A stretch of DNA of 64,000 bases from Gentiana macrophylla (Eukaryota; Streptophyta; Magnoliopsida; Gentianales; Gentianaceae), in contig CM047817.1 in assembly GCA_026214975.1 (NCBI GenBank), forward strand, positions 58,834,246 to 58,898,245. The letters run 5' to 3'. The notes beneath the pieces were generated by a model. It made no database searches. It was not told where the DNA came from and worked only from the letters and a program-made list of their open reading frames with translations. Positions 45,230 to 56,520 of this stretch are shown here, one piece after another. Within the stretch, counting starts at the first letter, position 1. Each line of letters starts with the position of its first letter. A program made the translations under genes and the position numbers.

Positions 45230-45804
45230 TGCATAACTCTATAGAGTTCTTCTATCTGCTTGTACCACAATTCCTTCTCTGTTTTCTCTCCTGTTCACAC
45301 CGTTTTGTCCATTCTGTGCCATGTTGTTTTATGTATCATCCAAAGGTGGAATGTCTTCCTCCTTCTTGCTGTAATCTTCTTCGTGTGAACTCACATCGTC
45401 CGCTATCCTAACAGTATTCTTTCGAGCTTCCTTTCTCTTTTATCTAGCAAACGTTTTGATAGCAGGTATGAATCTCTCGAGTTTTGCTGCTTAACTTCAT
45501 GTAGCGTACTACAGGTCACAAAAAGAATAAAAATTTAGTGACTTGCCTCGGCGGCTGTTACACTTGCCTGACGGACTCAAAAATACAGACTCTGACTACT
45601 GACTCGACGCTGAACTTACAGAACCGACTCTGCCGAATCTGGAAGCCTCGATTTATCGTGGGTAATCCCCGATAAATTGGATGCAATTTTTTTTCTAGAT
45701 TTAGACAGAACTGACACAGTACGACTCCAATATAAACAGACTATAAAACAGACTTTAATATGTACAGACACTCAATCTCAAATAAAGAGTATTCTTGACA
45801 CGAG
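45230..45804 (-). other. 5' leader of ATH-4
   Basis: Non-coding sequence between PBS and gag. An 8-base inverted pair ATTTATCG / CGATAAAT (45651-45658, 45670-45677) could form a small hairpin. Nothing else is recognised. Confidence 0.6.
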
Positions 45805-45825
45805 TCCCCGGCAACGGCGGCACCA
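45805..45825 (-). other. primer-binding site, tRNA-Asp-like (ATH-4)
   Basis: Minus strand TGGTGCCGCCGTTGCCGGGG, close to the tRNA-Asp complement TGGCGCCGTTGCCGGGGA but with three extra bases near the CCA end. It lies five bases inside the LTR. Confidence 0.8.
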
Positions 45826-45830
45826 AATCT

Positions 45831-47100
45831 TGATCGCGTGAGCACTTACTAGCAATAGGAATTGGTCTATCGTAGTAGAGTACTGGCGAGTCAAGGTCGA
45901 TCCCATAGAGACTCGTAAGAACGCAAATTCTCGAGATTGAGCTTGTCACAAATACGGTCTACGACCAACTATATTATAGACAAAAGTAAAATTGGTGCCA
46001 TAAATAACAATACTACGCTAGTTCACACGGAGTAAACAAGAGTTTCTAAAGCATTAGTCTAATTATGAGAGATTAGTTATTCCCCCCACACATGAAATAG
46101 TCCTCCCTATTGGTAAATTTTAATTCATTGTCAGCTACGGGTTCAACTTCTAACCTTATCTACTCCGACTATGGCAGCAGACAATTGATACGCAAGGTAC
46201 CCTCCTTAATTGGTCTGTAATAGCCCATACACAATAAGTTCTAGAGTTGCTAGCATTGAGCGTTAACCCATAACGCTAACCTGCATAAGCAGCTATCGGC
46301 AATGACTAGCACGTTCCTAGGGTCCATCAAGACAATGTCCAAATTAGCACTTCACTAACAGTCCTTCATGCTAATTTACGATGACATGCAAATAGTTGAT
46401 CATGCTACTAATATGTAAATTAAATCTGTCGATCAACGTAGCTAGCGCCGATTATCATGAACTAGTAATTTACTAGGTATTCAGATCTAGCGATATGAAC
46501 TAGTAATTTACTACTAACACTACTTTATGATTTCTTCACCAACGAATTGGATCTATACATACATGGGTAAAATAAACTAACTACTACATAATTAAACTAA
46601 ATAAACAGTTTGCACATACTAGTCAAGTAGAACAATGACAGATCTACATCTTGGAAAAGACAGAAAATCATACCCTTGAAGATGAGTGTAGATCTCTCTT
46701 GGATCTATTCCTAGGCGGCGACTCGGTCGTCTCTCTGAGCAGAACTCATAAATTAAATAAAGAACTTTTATTGCATAATAATTGTAAATTTTGAGGTACA
46801 ATGAACTCAAAAGTGGACGTACAGAATTCTGAGGCGATGCCTCTTATTTATAGCTACATAAACCGACTTAGAGACACCTAGATCTACCCCTCCTCCAAGA
46901 AAATGCGTTTCAGAAGATTCTGGAGCCTCGGTAAATCGGTGGCACCTCCCTGTAAACCGGGTGTATTTTCGTCTTTTTCTTTCTACCGACTTAGCATGGA
47001 TGGTTCTGGAATACCCTAGACCCAATCCTTTAACTCAGTCCACTGCAGATTCCTCCACAATGCTCAGCCCATTATCTCGTATCCTGAAAATAATCAAATA
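45831..47100 (-). repeat. 5' LTR of ATH-4 (outer boundary approximate)
   Basis: Inner edge TGATCGCGTG at 45831. A U5-like block AGTCAAGGTCGATCCC resembles the other Athila LTRs (GGGTCGTCCTAAGGG). TATA-like TATAAATAAG on the minus strand is at 46843-46852. The outer end cannot be fixed because the partner LTR is not in the window. Confidence 0.6.
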
Positions 47101-47383
47101 ATGCACGAAATAATATCGAAATAGGGAAAATAAATGTTAAGTGCAGATTACTCGATTCACGAACCCGATGTATGCTATTCAACTCAAATGGTTCACATTT
47201 ATAGGTCGAAACAACTATTTTTAGCTCATAATGGATAGAATGTTGATGTCGTAGGATAGACTATTTTAAGCGTCATTACTACGGGATCTTCAATTCAAAT
47301 TCTGTGGGTGTAGTGTTATGGTACTTTGTGGTGCGTTTGAATGCACTAATCAATATGAAGCAAACATAGAGTGCAGATCATAC
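47101..47383. other. unassigned sequence next to the RBOH fragment
   Basis: A/T-rich, no gene recognised; may hold the outer end of the ATH-4 LTR or decayed intron. Expected downstream RBOH blocks are not found. Confidence 0.4.
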
Positions 47384-47674
47384 TTTGGTCCCGGATAAGA
47401 TGTCGACTATTTTTACCATGGTTAAGTGCTTGGATCATGGTGATAAGAGTGGACCTTGCATCCCCTTTATCATAAACACTTGTAAGGTAATTATGCATGT
47501 CTATCTGACCCTGTTTTGCGTAATCAAGAAAGAAAATCAATCAACATTTAGTTGCTAAAATAGCCTTTAAATGTTAAGGGTTTTTGTTTTTACTTGGGGA
47601 TCCATATCTGCAACTTCATTCATTACCCCTTTAAACCATTCAAAAGATCCAGGTTCCTTGGTGACCCACTAGAA
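47384..47674 (-). pseudogene. fragment of a respiratory burst oxidase (NADPH oxidase, RBOH) gene
   Basis: Two adjoining exons on the minus strand. The first ends at 47594 and reads [20 protein letters not shown]. An 83-base intron with GT and AG ends lies at 47511-47593. The second exon (47510-47384) reads [20 protein letters not shown] and continues [13 protein letters not shown], then, after a one-base shift, VDILSGTKV before a GT. These blocks are characteristic of the C-terminal NADPH-binding half of plant RBOH proteins, which make superoxide at the plasma membrane. A TAG stands just before the first W, where the family has tyrosine. No other RBOH exons are seen nearby. The stop and shift mark a pseudogene fragment or sequencing errors. 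The piece lies between ATH-4 and ATH-3. Confidence 0.8.
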
Positions 47675-48115
47675 TTTGCCTTTTTGGCTCTCTATAGTTA
47701 CTTTTTCCCACTCGATACCGTTCTCGATCAGATGTACCAGCTTCTCTATTTGACTCAAGTTCAGATTGGTAGGACATATATAAAGTGTTTAGCAGGTGTA
47801 AAAGTGATTGAAATAAAAATTATAAAGTTTGTGGATTATATATAGTACAAAGATATCTTCTGATATTGTATAGTCTAAATAATCTTTAAGGAGAAACCCT
47901 AAATTCTCCTTAGGTACATTTTTAATCATCTTTATGCACGAATTCTTCTGCTTTTTCTGTTACACAATAGGCAAAAGTCAATAACCTAAGTTATCTCAGA
48001 TTTCATTCAAAAGTCCATAACCTATGTTATCTCGAGATTCATCTTTGTTCTTGTAATGAGGGAATTTTTTTTGGTTATAGTTTGATTTTTGTAATTATTG
48101 TCTTACATAATATAG
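47675..48115. other. unassigned A/T-rich sequence
   Basis: No reading frame with recognisable similarity. Possibly an upstream intron of the RBOH fragment. Confidence 0.4.
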
Positions 48116-48337
48116 TCATACAAATTCATGCTGCGTTTCAAGTCTTGATTCTACTTCAAGGGTAGTTCTTTCTATAATTTGTGCAAAGGCATTGATGAAG
48201 GCAGGGACAGGTCCCCATACCCTACTCATCAGGTTCTCAAGGATCTTGAAGGCAACTTTGGATTTGTCATCATACCCTTCATCCATCTCTCTATCTCTCT
48301 CTTTTTTATTTTGGCAATTGGCGCAAGTGCATAGCAT
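48116..48337 (-). CDS. hypothetical protein fragment, 73 residues
   Basis: Open frame starting MLCTCANCQNKKERDREMDE with two CxxC-spaced cysteines, then a helix-like stretch (VAFKILENLMSRVWGPVPAF) and a charged tail ending LETQHEFV. Composition looks protein-like rather than random. It lies on the same strand as, and upstream of, the RBOH exons, but does not match an RBOH block I recognise. It could be an exon of a host gene, a gag-like relic or chance. Confidence 0.3.
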   Translation of the reverse strand: MLCTCANCQNKKERDREMDEGYDDKSKVAFKILENLMSRVWGPVPAFINAFAQIIERTTLEVESRLETQHEFV

Positions 48338-48834
48338 GTTTTGTTAGTGAATCTTCCTTAGGGAAGGGCAGTTAACTTGGCATAAGGTGTTAGGAGAGAG
48401 TTGTTCAGACCTTAGCACCGAGATTAGGAGTTTGCACCCGTGCAATTGAATGCGAGAGTCCGTTTGCCTTAATGCACACTCCCGGTTTTGTCTATCCTTG
48501 GGGTTGAAACTATCTATTTTGATCATGGTTCGGCTATGTCCCTTAATCAATCTTTAAAACTTAGTAGTTTAATCTTCTTTCTTTCTTTTCTATCTTTAGA
48601 CTTGTTAGTATAAATCACTTTAGTGTCGTTGTAGTAAACAAACACTTTAAAAAGATTGATCACCTAGACTAAGTAACACGTTCACTTTGGTACTCACTTA
48701 ACACTTTTCCTTGGGTTCGACCTCGTACTCTGTAGCTATTCTAGCAATCGACCCGGTACACTGCCGGTTAGAGAGTTAGTTTACCCACGGTTTCGAGTCT
48801 TTATAAATTGTTTTTGAAGGGTGAATTTAGCTCC
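48338..48834 (+). other. U5/leader-like sequence of ATH-3
   Basis: Contains CCTTGGGTTCGACCTCG and CAATCGACCCGGTACACTGC, a pattern common just before the PBS in Athila-type elements. A tRNA-Asp site is not visible where expected, so it is either deleted or mutated. The matching LTR start (TGATGGGAG, as at 63411) is not found upstream. Confidence 0.45.
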
Positions 48835-48929
48835 AATCAACCACTCACCTAATGAAACCAACAGAGCAAATTTGTCTAAGGCTCTTGTCAACAACAATGC
48901 ACAAGGAGGTTGGAATGGACAAGGAAATA
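48835..48929 (+). pseudogene. Gag N-terminus of ATH-3
   Basis: Open in frame as VNLAPINHSPNETNRANLSK up to GGWNGQGN. It joins in frame to NIGNVNEQMPHNG at 60081 when ATH-2 and one AAATA copy are removed. No ATG is seen, so the true start is probably lost. Confidence 0.75.
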
Positions 48930-50389
48930 TGTTCGGTAAAAACTAGTTTTAAATTTATAAACCGAAACACCCCAAGTATAAGGCTTGTAGTAAAGGGTGT
49001 TAACGGGTCGTCCTAAGGGAATCGAATGTTTATCGGATTAAGATGCAGTTATTATATCGATTATGTCACAAATTATTATCTAAAACTAAGGTTTATATTA
49101 ATTGTAAAATAGAAACGAAGAACAGTGACTAAAATAGCAGAAAACAGAAAAATTCAACACTGGACGGCCGTTCATTGAGGGTGGACGGGTGTCCGTGACG
49201 TCTTTGGAAAACGTAAATATGCGTAAAAACAAATGGGTAACAACTAAATTTCTTGAAATAACTAGTCGTAGCAATCACAATTGATACGAACAAATTGGTT
49301 TATCAAAGAATTAAAAGAACGGCAAGGCAACTAGAATCCACCAATCAACCAACCAACCCCAACTAGATTGTGAGTTAAAGGTACGATTTCTAGTAATGAT
49401 CAAATCACAAATTCGATTAAATATCTTTAATCAATTTCTAGGGTTTCGTTTTCTTTCTCAAGCAAAACTAAACTAGCATGCATAACACGATCATGAGATT
49501 GTCTCCAATACTCTACTCAATTAATCATAAACAATCTCTTGAATCACAATTAATTGCTTCAAATGAAAGAAATCACAACTTGAATAATATTCTCATATAA
49601 ATTCAATTAGAACGGTAGTTTCATCGATCTCTCGATTCAATAACATAAACAATTATTACAAAATTCAATTGATGAAAGACAGTAAATTTAACTCACTAAA
49701 GATATAGCTTAAAATCTTATAGTTGGTGTGGTTGTTGGTTGGTTTCCTCCGTTGTCCCACCGCAAGATGCTTAACCAACAATCATATTGGTGATCATGAT
49801 TGTTGAGATGGAAGAATTCATCTCTGTGTTTGCTGTTTGTGGAATATGCGGCTGCTAGGATATAGGCGGCTGCTGTGAATTTCTGAATGAATGATATGAT
49901 GCCTCCTTAGGGTTTGATATGCGCTGGTATTTATAAGACTTTGAGGCGGCTAGGGTTAAGTCGGCGATTGGACGACCGTCCAACAAGGTAGACACCCGTC
50001 CAGTCTTCACAAAATTCATCGAGTCGGGCCGAGTCTTCTTGGACGTCCGTCCTATGCAAAAAATGGACGCTCGTCCACTGGAATTTTCAAAACTCTGAAT
50101 CAAGTTTCCTCTCCTAAATGCTCGTCTGGTCCTTCAAACGCCCGTCCACTGGACGGGACTCAGACGCCAGTTCAGCCATCAATGTGTCTTCATGCCAATA
50201 GCAAAGTGTAAAATCGTACATAAACACATAAAAAAAACACATACACAACTCGATTTTCACTTTTAAACATTTCGAACTTCATTATCTCAATATTTCAATT
50301 AAACTCCTACTTTTCTATAAAAATTAATAAAATACGAAGAATATTGTTACGGAATAAAGCGATAAAAACCATAAAATTCACCGTTAACA
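48930..50389 (-). repeat. 3' LTR of ATH-2 (U3 type Y)
   Basis: TGTTCGGTAAAAAC to CACCGTTAACA. TATA on the minus strand near 49927-49935. GGACG-CCGTCC palindromes at 49965-50180 and 49155-49200. AACACCC/GGGTGTT inverted pair at 48966-48972 and 48995-49001. Confidence 0.95.
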
Positions 50390-50405
50390 ACTCCCCCATA
50401 CTTAA
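50390..50405 (-). other. polypurine tract of ATH-2
   Basis: Minus strand TTTAAGTATGGGGGAGT directly before the LTR start TGTTAACGG; followed inwards by GTTCGGGACGAAC, as in element A. Confidence 0.85.
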
Positions 50406-51801
50406 ACTTTTGTTCGTCCCGAACAAAATAATCAAAAATAGCTCACTTTCATGCAATCCATATAGATTCCCAACTCACGTAACAAAAGATACGACAAATA
50501 TAGCAATTAATAGCAACATAGAGATAGATTCTGTGTGTGTGAAAAGCCCTTTTCAATCTGCACTATTCTTTCGCACAAAATCCGTTCAAATAATCCTAAT
50601 GACTTTCCTAGGTATAGGCAGTAACCGTTCCACAAAAAGTCTTCCCGTGTACTTATTAGGATAATCCCTAAAACATATCATTCGGTTTATACTGGGGATA
50701 GTTAGAAGATAACTACGGTCCCTACCAACTTTCCATAGTACCATTTGCCAAATTTTCTTTAAGATTAACTTAATTCCACATATATAGCATATGCCCTCAT
50801 TCCCAGAATAGGATGTTTCGTGATAACACCCTTTGCTGGACTACTATCATCAGCAATGGGAGCTATTGAACCTCATAGTGGTATAGGACATTTCGTGATA
50901 ATGCCCTACCGCACTCAAATCATTGGCAGCTACATCCGACATACACATATTTTATTCATATTATTCATCTTAGATTGGTGTACAAACCTTAAGATATATC
51001 CCTCCAATCACATTCAAACCTTCAGATATTCACAGTACACGGTTAGAAATTAGGTGTAATGTTTACCGTTACTATTAAGCACAAGTCTCTCTAGGATAAA
51101 TCACTAGGATAGTGAATGGATAAAGTTTAAAAATGTCGCTCAATTTCAAAGGCTTACGTGAATATGAAATGAATACTATCTCATATTAGTAAAAGCATGC
51201 TATAACTATCTCACGAGTCTGAGACAATCATCGTCAGGAAACTACAACTAGCGAGCCTTTTGTTTCAATTACATGCTCAAGATTTACAATTATCCACGTT
51301 TACTTTGAAAAATTTTAAATTTTTGCCAAGGACTTAACATTTGCTCGCTTTTCGAAATATAGCAAGATAACATACCCAATTTAGACACCCCCCCACACTT
51401 AAATCACATTATGTCCTCAGAATGTGCAGATAAGAGAAAAGAATACTTAGCTAGTTTTCAAAATGATTGTCGGGTTGTAGGTTGGCAGAGTTCAGGCCGT
51501 AGCATGAATGTACCGCTGCAACTCGTAGCATGAACAGACAACACTAAAAGTGACAACTGGCAAAAACCGCGCAACAATATCTGCAACACTCGACATAGCA
51601 TATAATCTCGGGGTACAAGGAGTATATGAGTAAACATGTAGGCATGTAAAGCATTCACAAATAGGACAACGATAACCAACACACAAATCACCATGGTGTA
51701 TTCATAATGCCCTAAAAACTTAACTAAAAAGTAACTTAAAAGACTAGGCTGCCTCCTAGGAGCGCTTCTTTTATGTCATTAGCATGACACAGATTTCAAT
51801 G
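50406..51801 (-). other. 3' region of ATH-2 with internal PPT and small hydrophobic ORF
   Basis: Non-coding apart from a 78-codon frame at 51694-51458 that starts MVICVLVIVVLFVNALHAYM and carries the same THI-x-x-VPRDYMLCRVLQI block as in element A. Internal PPT-like AAGTGTGGGGGGGTGTC lies at 51388-51404, about 1 kb before the true PPT. Confidence 0.6.
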
Positions 51802-53210
51802 TTAACCCGGATCGGGCCACTTCGGTTTACTTCTGGCCACTTCTTCATCGGAATCAGAATGGAGGACAGGGGTGTGGCCGCAACAGCAACAGGTCAAGTG
51901 CTCTACTAAGGGTTTGAACTTAACTCTCCAGATAGCACAGACTCTCTTCTTCGTCCCGTTCTTGTGCAGGTTACGCTTAGGTATACTGACATGTTCAGAT
52001 GTCTTGGAAGAATGGTCCTCACGGGTAAATGTAGAAATGTCATCATCCGAATGAAAGAATTCGGATGGGATCTCATCATAGATCAGAATATCAGTCGTTT
52101 CAACCCTCTTTTGAAAGTACAGGGTCTCAGACTTTTCTTTTGGTTGGCCAAAATATTTTTTGAGTCTTTGACCATTTACCTTAAAGGGTTGATTATCATA
52201 CCCGTTTAACGTGATCGCTCCACTTGGATTGACATCGAGAATCTCAAAGGGGCCAAACCATCTAGATTTTAGCTTACCGGCAAACAGATGGAGCCTGGTA
52301 TTATAAAGCAAAGCCATATCACCCACTTTGAATTCTCGATCCTTGATCTTAGCATCATGGAGTACCTTAGTTCTTTCCTTACTGATTTTGGCATTCTCAT
52401 ATGCTCTGAGTCTAAATTCGTCGAGCTCATTTAATTACAATAACCTCTTTTCCCCACAGAGTTGGCTATCGAAATTCAAGAACTTAATAACCCAGTAAGC
52501 TCTGTGTTCAAGCTCGACTGGTAAATGGCATGCCTTGCCATAAACCATTTGGAAGGGTGACGTGCCCATAGGGGTCTTAAACCTTGAAGGCGATAGGCCC
52601 AAAGCGCGTCATCCAACTTTAGACTCAGATTGGATCTATTTTGCGTTCACGGTCTTTTCTAGAATCCTTTTAAGGCTCCGGTTGCTTACCTCGACTTGGC
52701 CACTTGTTTGGGGATGATATGGTGTACCGATTTTATGTCCGACACCATATTTCTCAAGAATTTTATCAAGCGGGCGCGTTGCAAAATGAGTACCTTCATC
52801 ACTAATGAGGGCTCAAGGACAAACGAATCGGTGAAGATATTCTTTTGCAAGAATTTCTTCACAACTTTGTGATCATTAGTTTGGGTGGCTATTGCCTCCA
52901 CCCATTTGGAAACATAGTCTACACAAGCGAGAATGTATTTATTGGAGCATGAAGATGGGAAGGGCCCATGAAATCAATGCCCCACACGTCGAAGACTTCG
53001 CATTATAGAATGGGCCTAAGTGGCATTTCCATCCTATTACTTTGCCTCCCAATCCTCCGGCACCTATCGCAACCTTTACAAAAGGCTTTCGCATCTTTAA
53101 AAAGAGTCGGCCAAGAAAATCCCGCTTGGAGGATTTTTTGCAACAGCCTTGGGTGTTCCAGTAGTGTCCTCCCGTGGGACCACTATGACATTGTTCCGAA
53201 TATCCCATTG
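51802..53210 (-). pseudogene. Athila-type integrase (ATH-2)
   Basis: Zinc-binding end at 53208 (QCHSGPTGGHYW, then a frame-changed CKGC region), the DDE core spread over several frames ([11 protein letters not shown] and [13 protein letters not shown] can be read on the DNA; one open piece is 52901-52686), and the C-terminal GPF domain in a 174-residue frame from 52326 (MALLYNTRLHLFAGKLKSRW, FGPFEILDVNPSG). This frame runs on into an acidic tail and a cysteine-rich end (LTCCCCGHTPV) before the stop at 51802. Nearly every 150 bases there is a one-base indel relative to ATH-1. The protein would integrate element cDNA. Confidence 0.9.
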
Positions 53211-53211
53211 C

Positions 53212-55343
53212 TCATGTTCCGAACACACCTTCTAAGCAACCCGCCTCTTCTGGACCTTGAACAGATAAGGATCCTCCCACACGAGATACTTTAAATCGTA
53301 AAAGAACTTCTTCCTCTGGCCGACACGTCATTTCCTCTAAATGCCCACTTGCTAAATAGTTGGCGTAATCAGCGTACCACGGCCTAACTGTATCAAGCTT
53401 CATCAATTGCTCAGTAAGGAAATCGATGCCTATTTCCTTGTGATTTTCGCCACCATCATTTACTAGGCAAGACAGGTGATCAGCCACAATGTTATCACTA
53501 CCCTTCTTATCTTTGATCTCAAGGTCAAACTCTTGCAAAATTAAAATCCATCTGAGTAACCTTGGTTTTGCATCTGCTTTATCCATAAGGTAGCGTAGGG
53601 CTGCATGGTCTGTCCAAACCACAACTTGAGACCCTAGAAGGTAACTTCTAAACTTGTCGATAGCAAAAACGACGGCTAAGAATTCCTTCTCAGTCGTGGT
53701 GTATTTGCATTGAGCCGGGTTCAAGGTGCGGCTCGCATAGTAAATGGGCCTAAACTTTTTGTAAATTCTCTGGCCTAAAACTGCGCCCACTGCGTAGTTA
53801 GAGGCATCGCACATTAATTCAAAAGGATTAGTCTAGTCAGGTGCGATTAAGATAGGGGCACTTATGAGCTTATCCTTTAGGCAATTGAAAGCTCCCTTGC
53901 ATTTCTCATCAAACAAGAACTCAACATCATCTTTCGGAAGGTTAGATAAGGGCTTGGCGATGGTGGAAAAACCCTGAATAAAAACTTTGTAGAAGCCAAC
54001 ATGACCTAGAAAACCTCGTACCTCTTTCACTATTTTTCGGCACGCCATCTTTTCAATGTCCTCTACTTTAGCCTTATCAACTGAATACAAGATCTTTGGA
54101 CACCTTGTGTCCTAGAACAATTCCTTCGTCTACTAGAAAATGGCATTTCTCCCGGGTTGAGTACTAAATTCTTTTCAACACAAAGCGTTGAAGTACCATA
54201 TCTAGATTTTCCAAGATCTCATCAAAGCTATCGCCATAGACTGAGAAGTCATCCATGAAGACTTCCATACATTTCTCCACAAGTCCATCGAAAATGGCCA
54301 ACATGCACCATTGAAATGTTCTTTGGTGCATTGCATAACCCGAAAGGCATTCTCTGCGAAAAGCAAAGTGTTCGATGGACACGTAAACGTAGTCTTCTCT
54401 GGTCATTAGTGGTCGATGGCTATCCGGAAGTAACGAGAATATCCATCGAGGAAACAATAATACTTATGACCACTCAGTGTTTCAAGAAGCTGGTCAATGA
54501 AAGGTAAGGGGAAATGGTCTTTGGCGGTGACTTCATTCAATCTGCGATAATCAATGTAGACCTTGTAGCCAGCCACAAGGCGTAAAGCTACTTCTTCCCC
54601 CTTTTCATTCTTTTCCACGGTAATACCTCCTTTTTGGCACAACTTGAGTGGGGCTAACCCACTCACCGTCTGTCGCGATTGCATAGATGATTCCCATGTC
54701 TAACCATTTGATGACTTCTTTCTTGACAACCTCTCGCATGTAATGGATTCAGCCTTCACGAGGTTGTACGACTTTCTTAGCTCCTTTCTCCGTTCGGATT
54801 TTATGCATGCACACATCGGGGTTGATTCCTCGGATATCACCCACTTGCCATCCGAACGCGAGGATGTTTTTTTCAAGCACTTTTATCAGCAGTGCTTCTT
54901 GTTCGGGCTCGAGTTTTGAAGAGATGATTAAGGGCAACTTCTCACCGCCCTTAAGAAAATGTACTTAAGGTGTTGCGAAGCGGTTTAAGCTCCAAGTCAG
55001 TAGGTGGTTGCTCAATACTGGATTTTAACGGGCCACCTTTTTCCTTATGGGCTTGAAGTGGTTGACTGAAGAATACCTCATCTTCCCGAGGCATAACCCC
55101 CGAAAGGTACTGGATCACATCATCCATAGGGATCCTTCTGTCAGCACCCGCTTCCTCCTTCTTATGCTTGATCATCTTATTCAACTCTTCATCTTCTAGC
55201 TCCTTTGCTAGCTGTTCCCAATCATCAACCTCCCAATGAATAGTCTCTCTCCAGAAATCCACTTCGTCCCAACTACCCATCAGGGCTTCCTCTTCTACAG
55301 GGTTAAAGTCTTCCTGATGCAGCTCTTTGAAATCACCGTTCAT
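53212..55343 (-). pseudogene. Athila-type protease-RT linker, reverse transcriptase and RNase H (ATH-2)
   Basis: Linker at 55343-54749 (EALMGSWDEVDFWRETI, RIPMDDVIQYLSG, EPEQEALLIKV). RT is read in four pieces: 54684-54406 (GGITVEKNEKGEEVALRLV, VYIDYRRLNEVTAKDHFPLP), 54457-54164 ([16 protein letters not shown], catalytic FMDD present), 54090-53833 ([13 protein letters not shown]). RNase H is a 200-residue frame from 53814 with [34 protein letters not shown] and NIVADHLS. Gene order and wording match ATH-1, but with more frame breaks, including a stop between IAPD and the RNase H start (near 53835). Confidence 0.92.
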
Positions 55344-55599
55344 CGCTGGGAAATCCCATGTTTCGTGTTCGTTGACAGGCTTAGTGTGAGCAAGTTGTGA
55401 AGACGACTCGTCAGTGACTACGGCCTATGATGAAACAGAAGATGGTCCACAATCAGCTTGATCTTTAGTGTTTATAGCTTTGAAAACACCTATCTCTCGT
55501 TAGCTCTTCCGCTTCTTCTTGAGTTGGCATCTTCTTCGTCCTCATAAATTGCTTCGACGAACGAGATTTCTTCAATCAAGGTTTTCTCAGGACTTTTCC

Positions 55600-56520
55600 T
55601 CGTGTGAAGGTAACAGATGTATCATCAACTCTAAGCGTAATCTGACCCTTACAGAAATCGATGAGGGCGGCAGAGGTGTCCAAAAAGGTCCGGCCTAGAA
55701 TTAGGGGCATCTCTTTGTCAGGCGGATAGTCTAAGATAACCCAGTCGGTAGGAAAACCAAGTCTTCAATTTGGAGAAGAACATTAGTAACACAACTAGGT
55801 GGCCGAGCGGCTAGATCGGGTCTACCATCCGAAGAGAAATAGGCGTTCCGCATTCTTTTATCTAAACCGAGCTTTTTTTGGACTTTCAATGGCATCACAT
55901 TTATAGAGGCCCCGAGTCGCATAAGACGTTTTGGAACATGTGGCCTTCAATCTCACAAGAGATTGAAGGTCTTCCGGGTCACCTCGCTTAGTAGCAACTT
56001 TTGTGAAACCATAGAGCAATTTTCTCTTAAAACTTCTTCCGCCATCCCTTGAAGCTTCTTCTTGCTCCCACAAACTTCCTTAAGATACTTAGAGCACTTG
56101 GGCATTTCAACCAATACCTCGCCTAGGGGTATACTCACTTTGGTGTCTCTGAGCATCCTCCTCACTCCGTCATATTGTCTGTCATGACTGAGGGTATTCT
56201 CTTTCTTCTTTGGTGGATAAGGAAGGGCTTTATCATTGTTCATGGCTTAATTTCTTATGGCTTCGTCTTCCTTATCCTTCCATCTGAAAAACTTTTCCTC
56301 CCTCTTCTTTGTCAGGGGTACAGCCACCGGACTTTTCCTCATTTCTTTATCGAATAATTTTCATCCCCGAAGAATCATCATCATTAAGCTCCTCCTCATT
56401 TGTTGCTTTCTTCGGTGTTTAACTTTGATTGCCCCTCCCGAACTTATGGTGTCGGGAGGGGCTACTGCTTTCCGACATCTTTCCGGGTCCCGCCGCTACC
56501 ACTTCTTAGAGTGACCTCAT
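55600..56520 (-). pseudogene. Athila gag C-terminus and protease (ATH-2)
   Basis: Open stretch from 56243 starting MNNDKALPYPPKKKEN, as in ATH-1, then a frame change near 55960. The protease active site reads CDSG in one frame and continues GASINVMPLKV in the next, because one G is missing at about 55915. Upstream the linker contains the GC-rich hairpin (56431-56462). This is the uninterrupted version of the region that carries a solo LTR in ATH-1. Confidence 0.85.
56431..56462 (-). repeat. GC-rich hairpin in the gag-protease linker (ATH-2)
   Basis: GCCCCTCCCGA and TCGGGAGGGGC form a perfect 11-base stem with a 10-base loop. Confidence 0.7.

Larger units (their letters stand above)
28489..47100 (-). 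mobile_element. ATH-4: old Athila-type element, heavily nested
   Basis: Minus-strand order: 5' LTR (about 45831-47100), tRNA-Asp PBS, leader, gag start (45229), the hAT/SIR-2 insertion, rest of gag, protease, RT and RNase H, cut at 28489 by SIR-1. Integrase and 3' LTR are not in the window. Its proteins clearly differ from those of ATH-1 and ATH-2, so it is another Athila family. Many stops fit an old insertion. The right boundary of the LTR is not fixed. Confidence 0.8.

Noticed and set aside
48116..48337. This ORF as an upstream RBOH exon.
   Set aside because: It shows none of the RBOH blocks expected before the [11 protein letters not shown] exon.
51802..52326. Chromodomain at the end of the Athila integrase.
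   Set aside because: After the GPF region only an acidic and cysteine-rich tail follows, without chromodomain aromatic residues; consistent with a non-chromovirus lineage.
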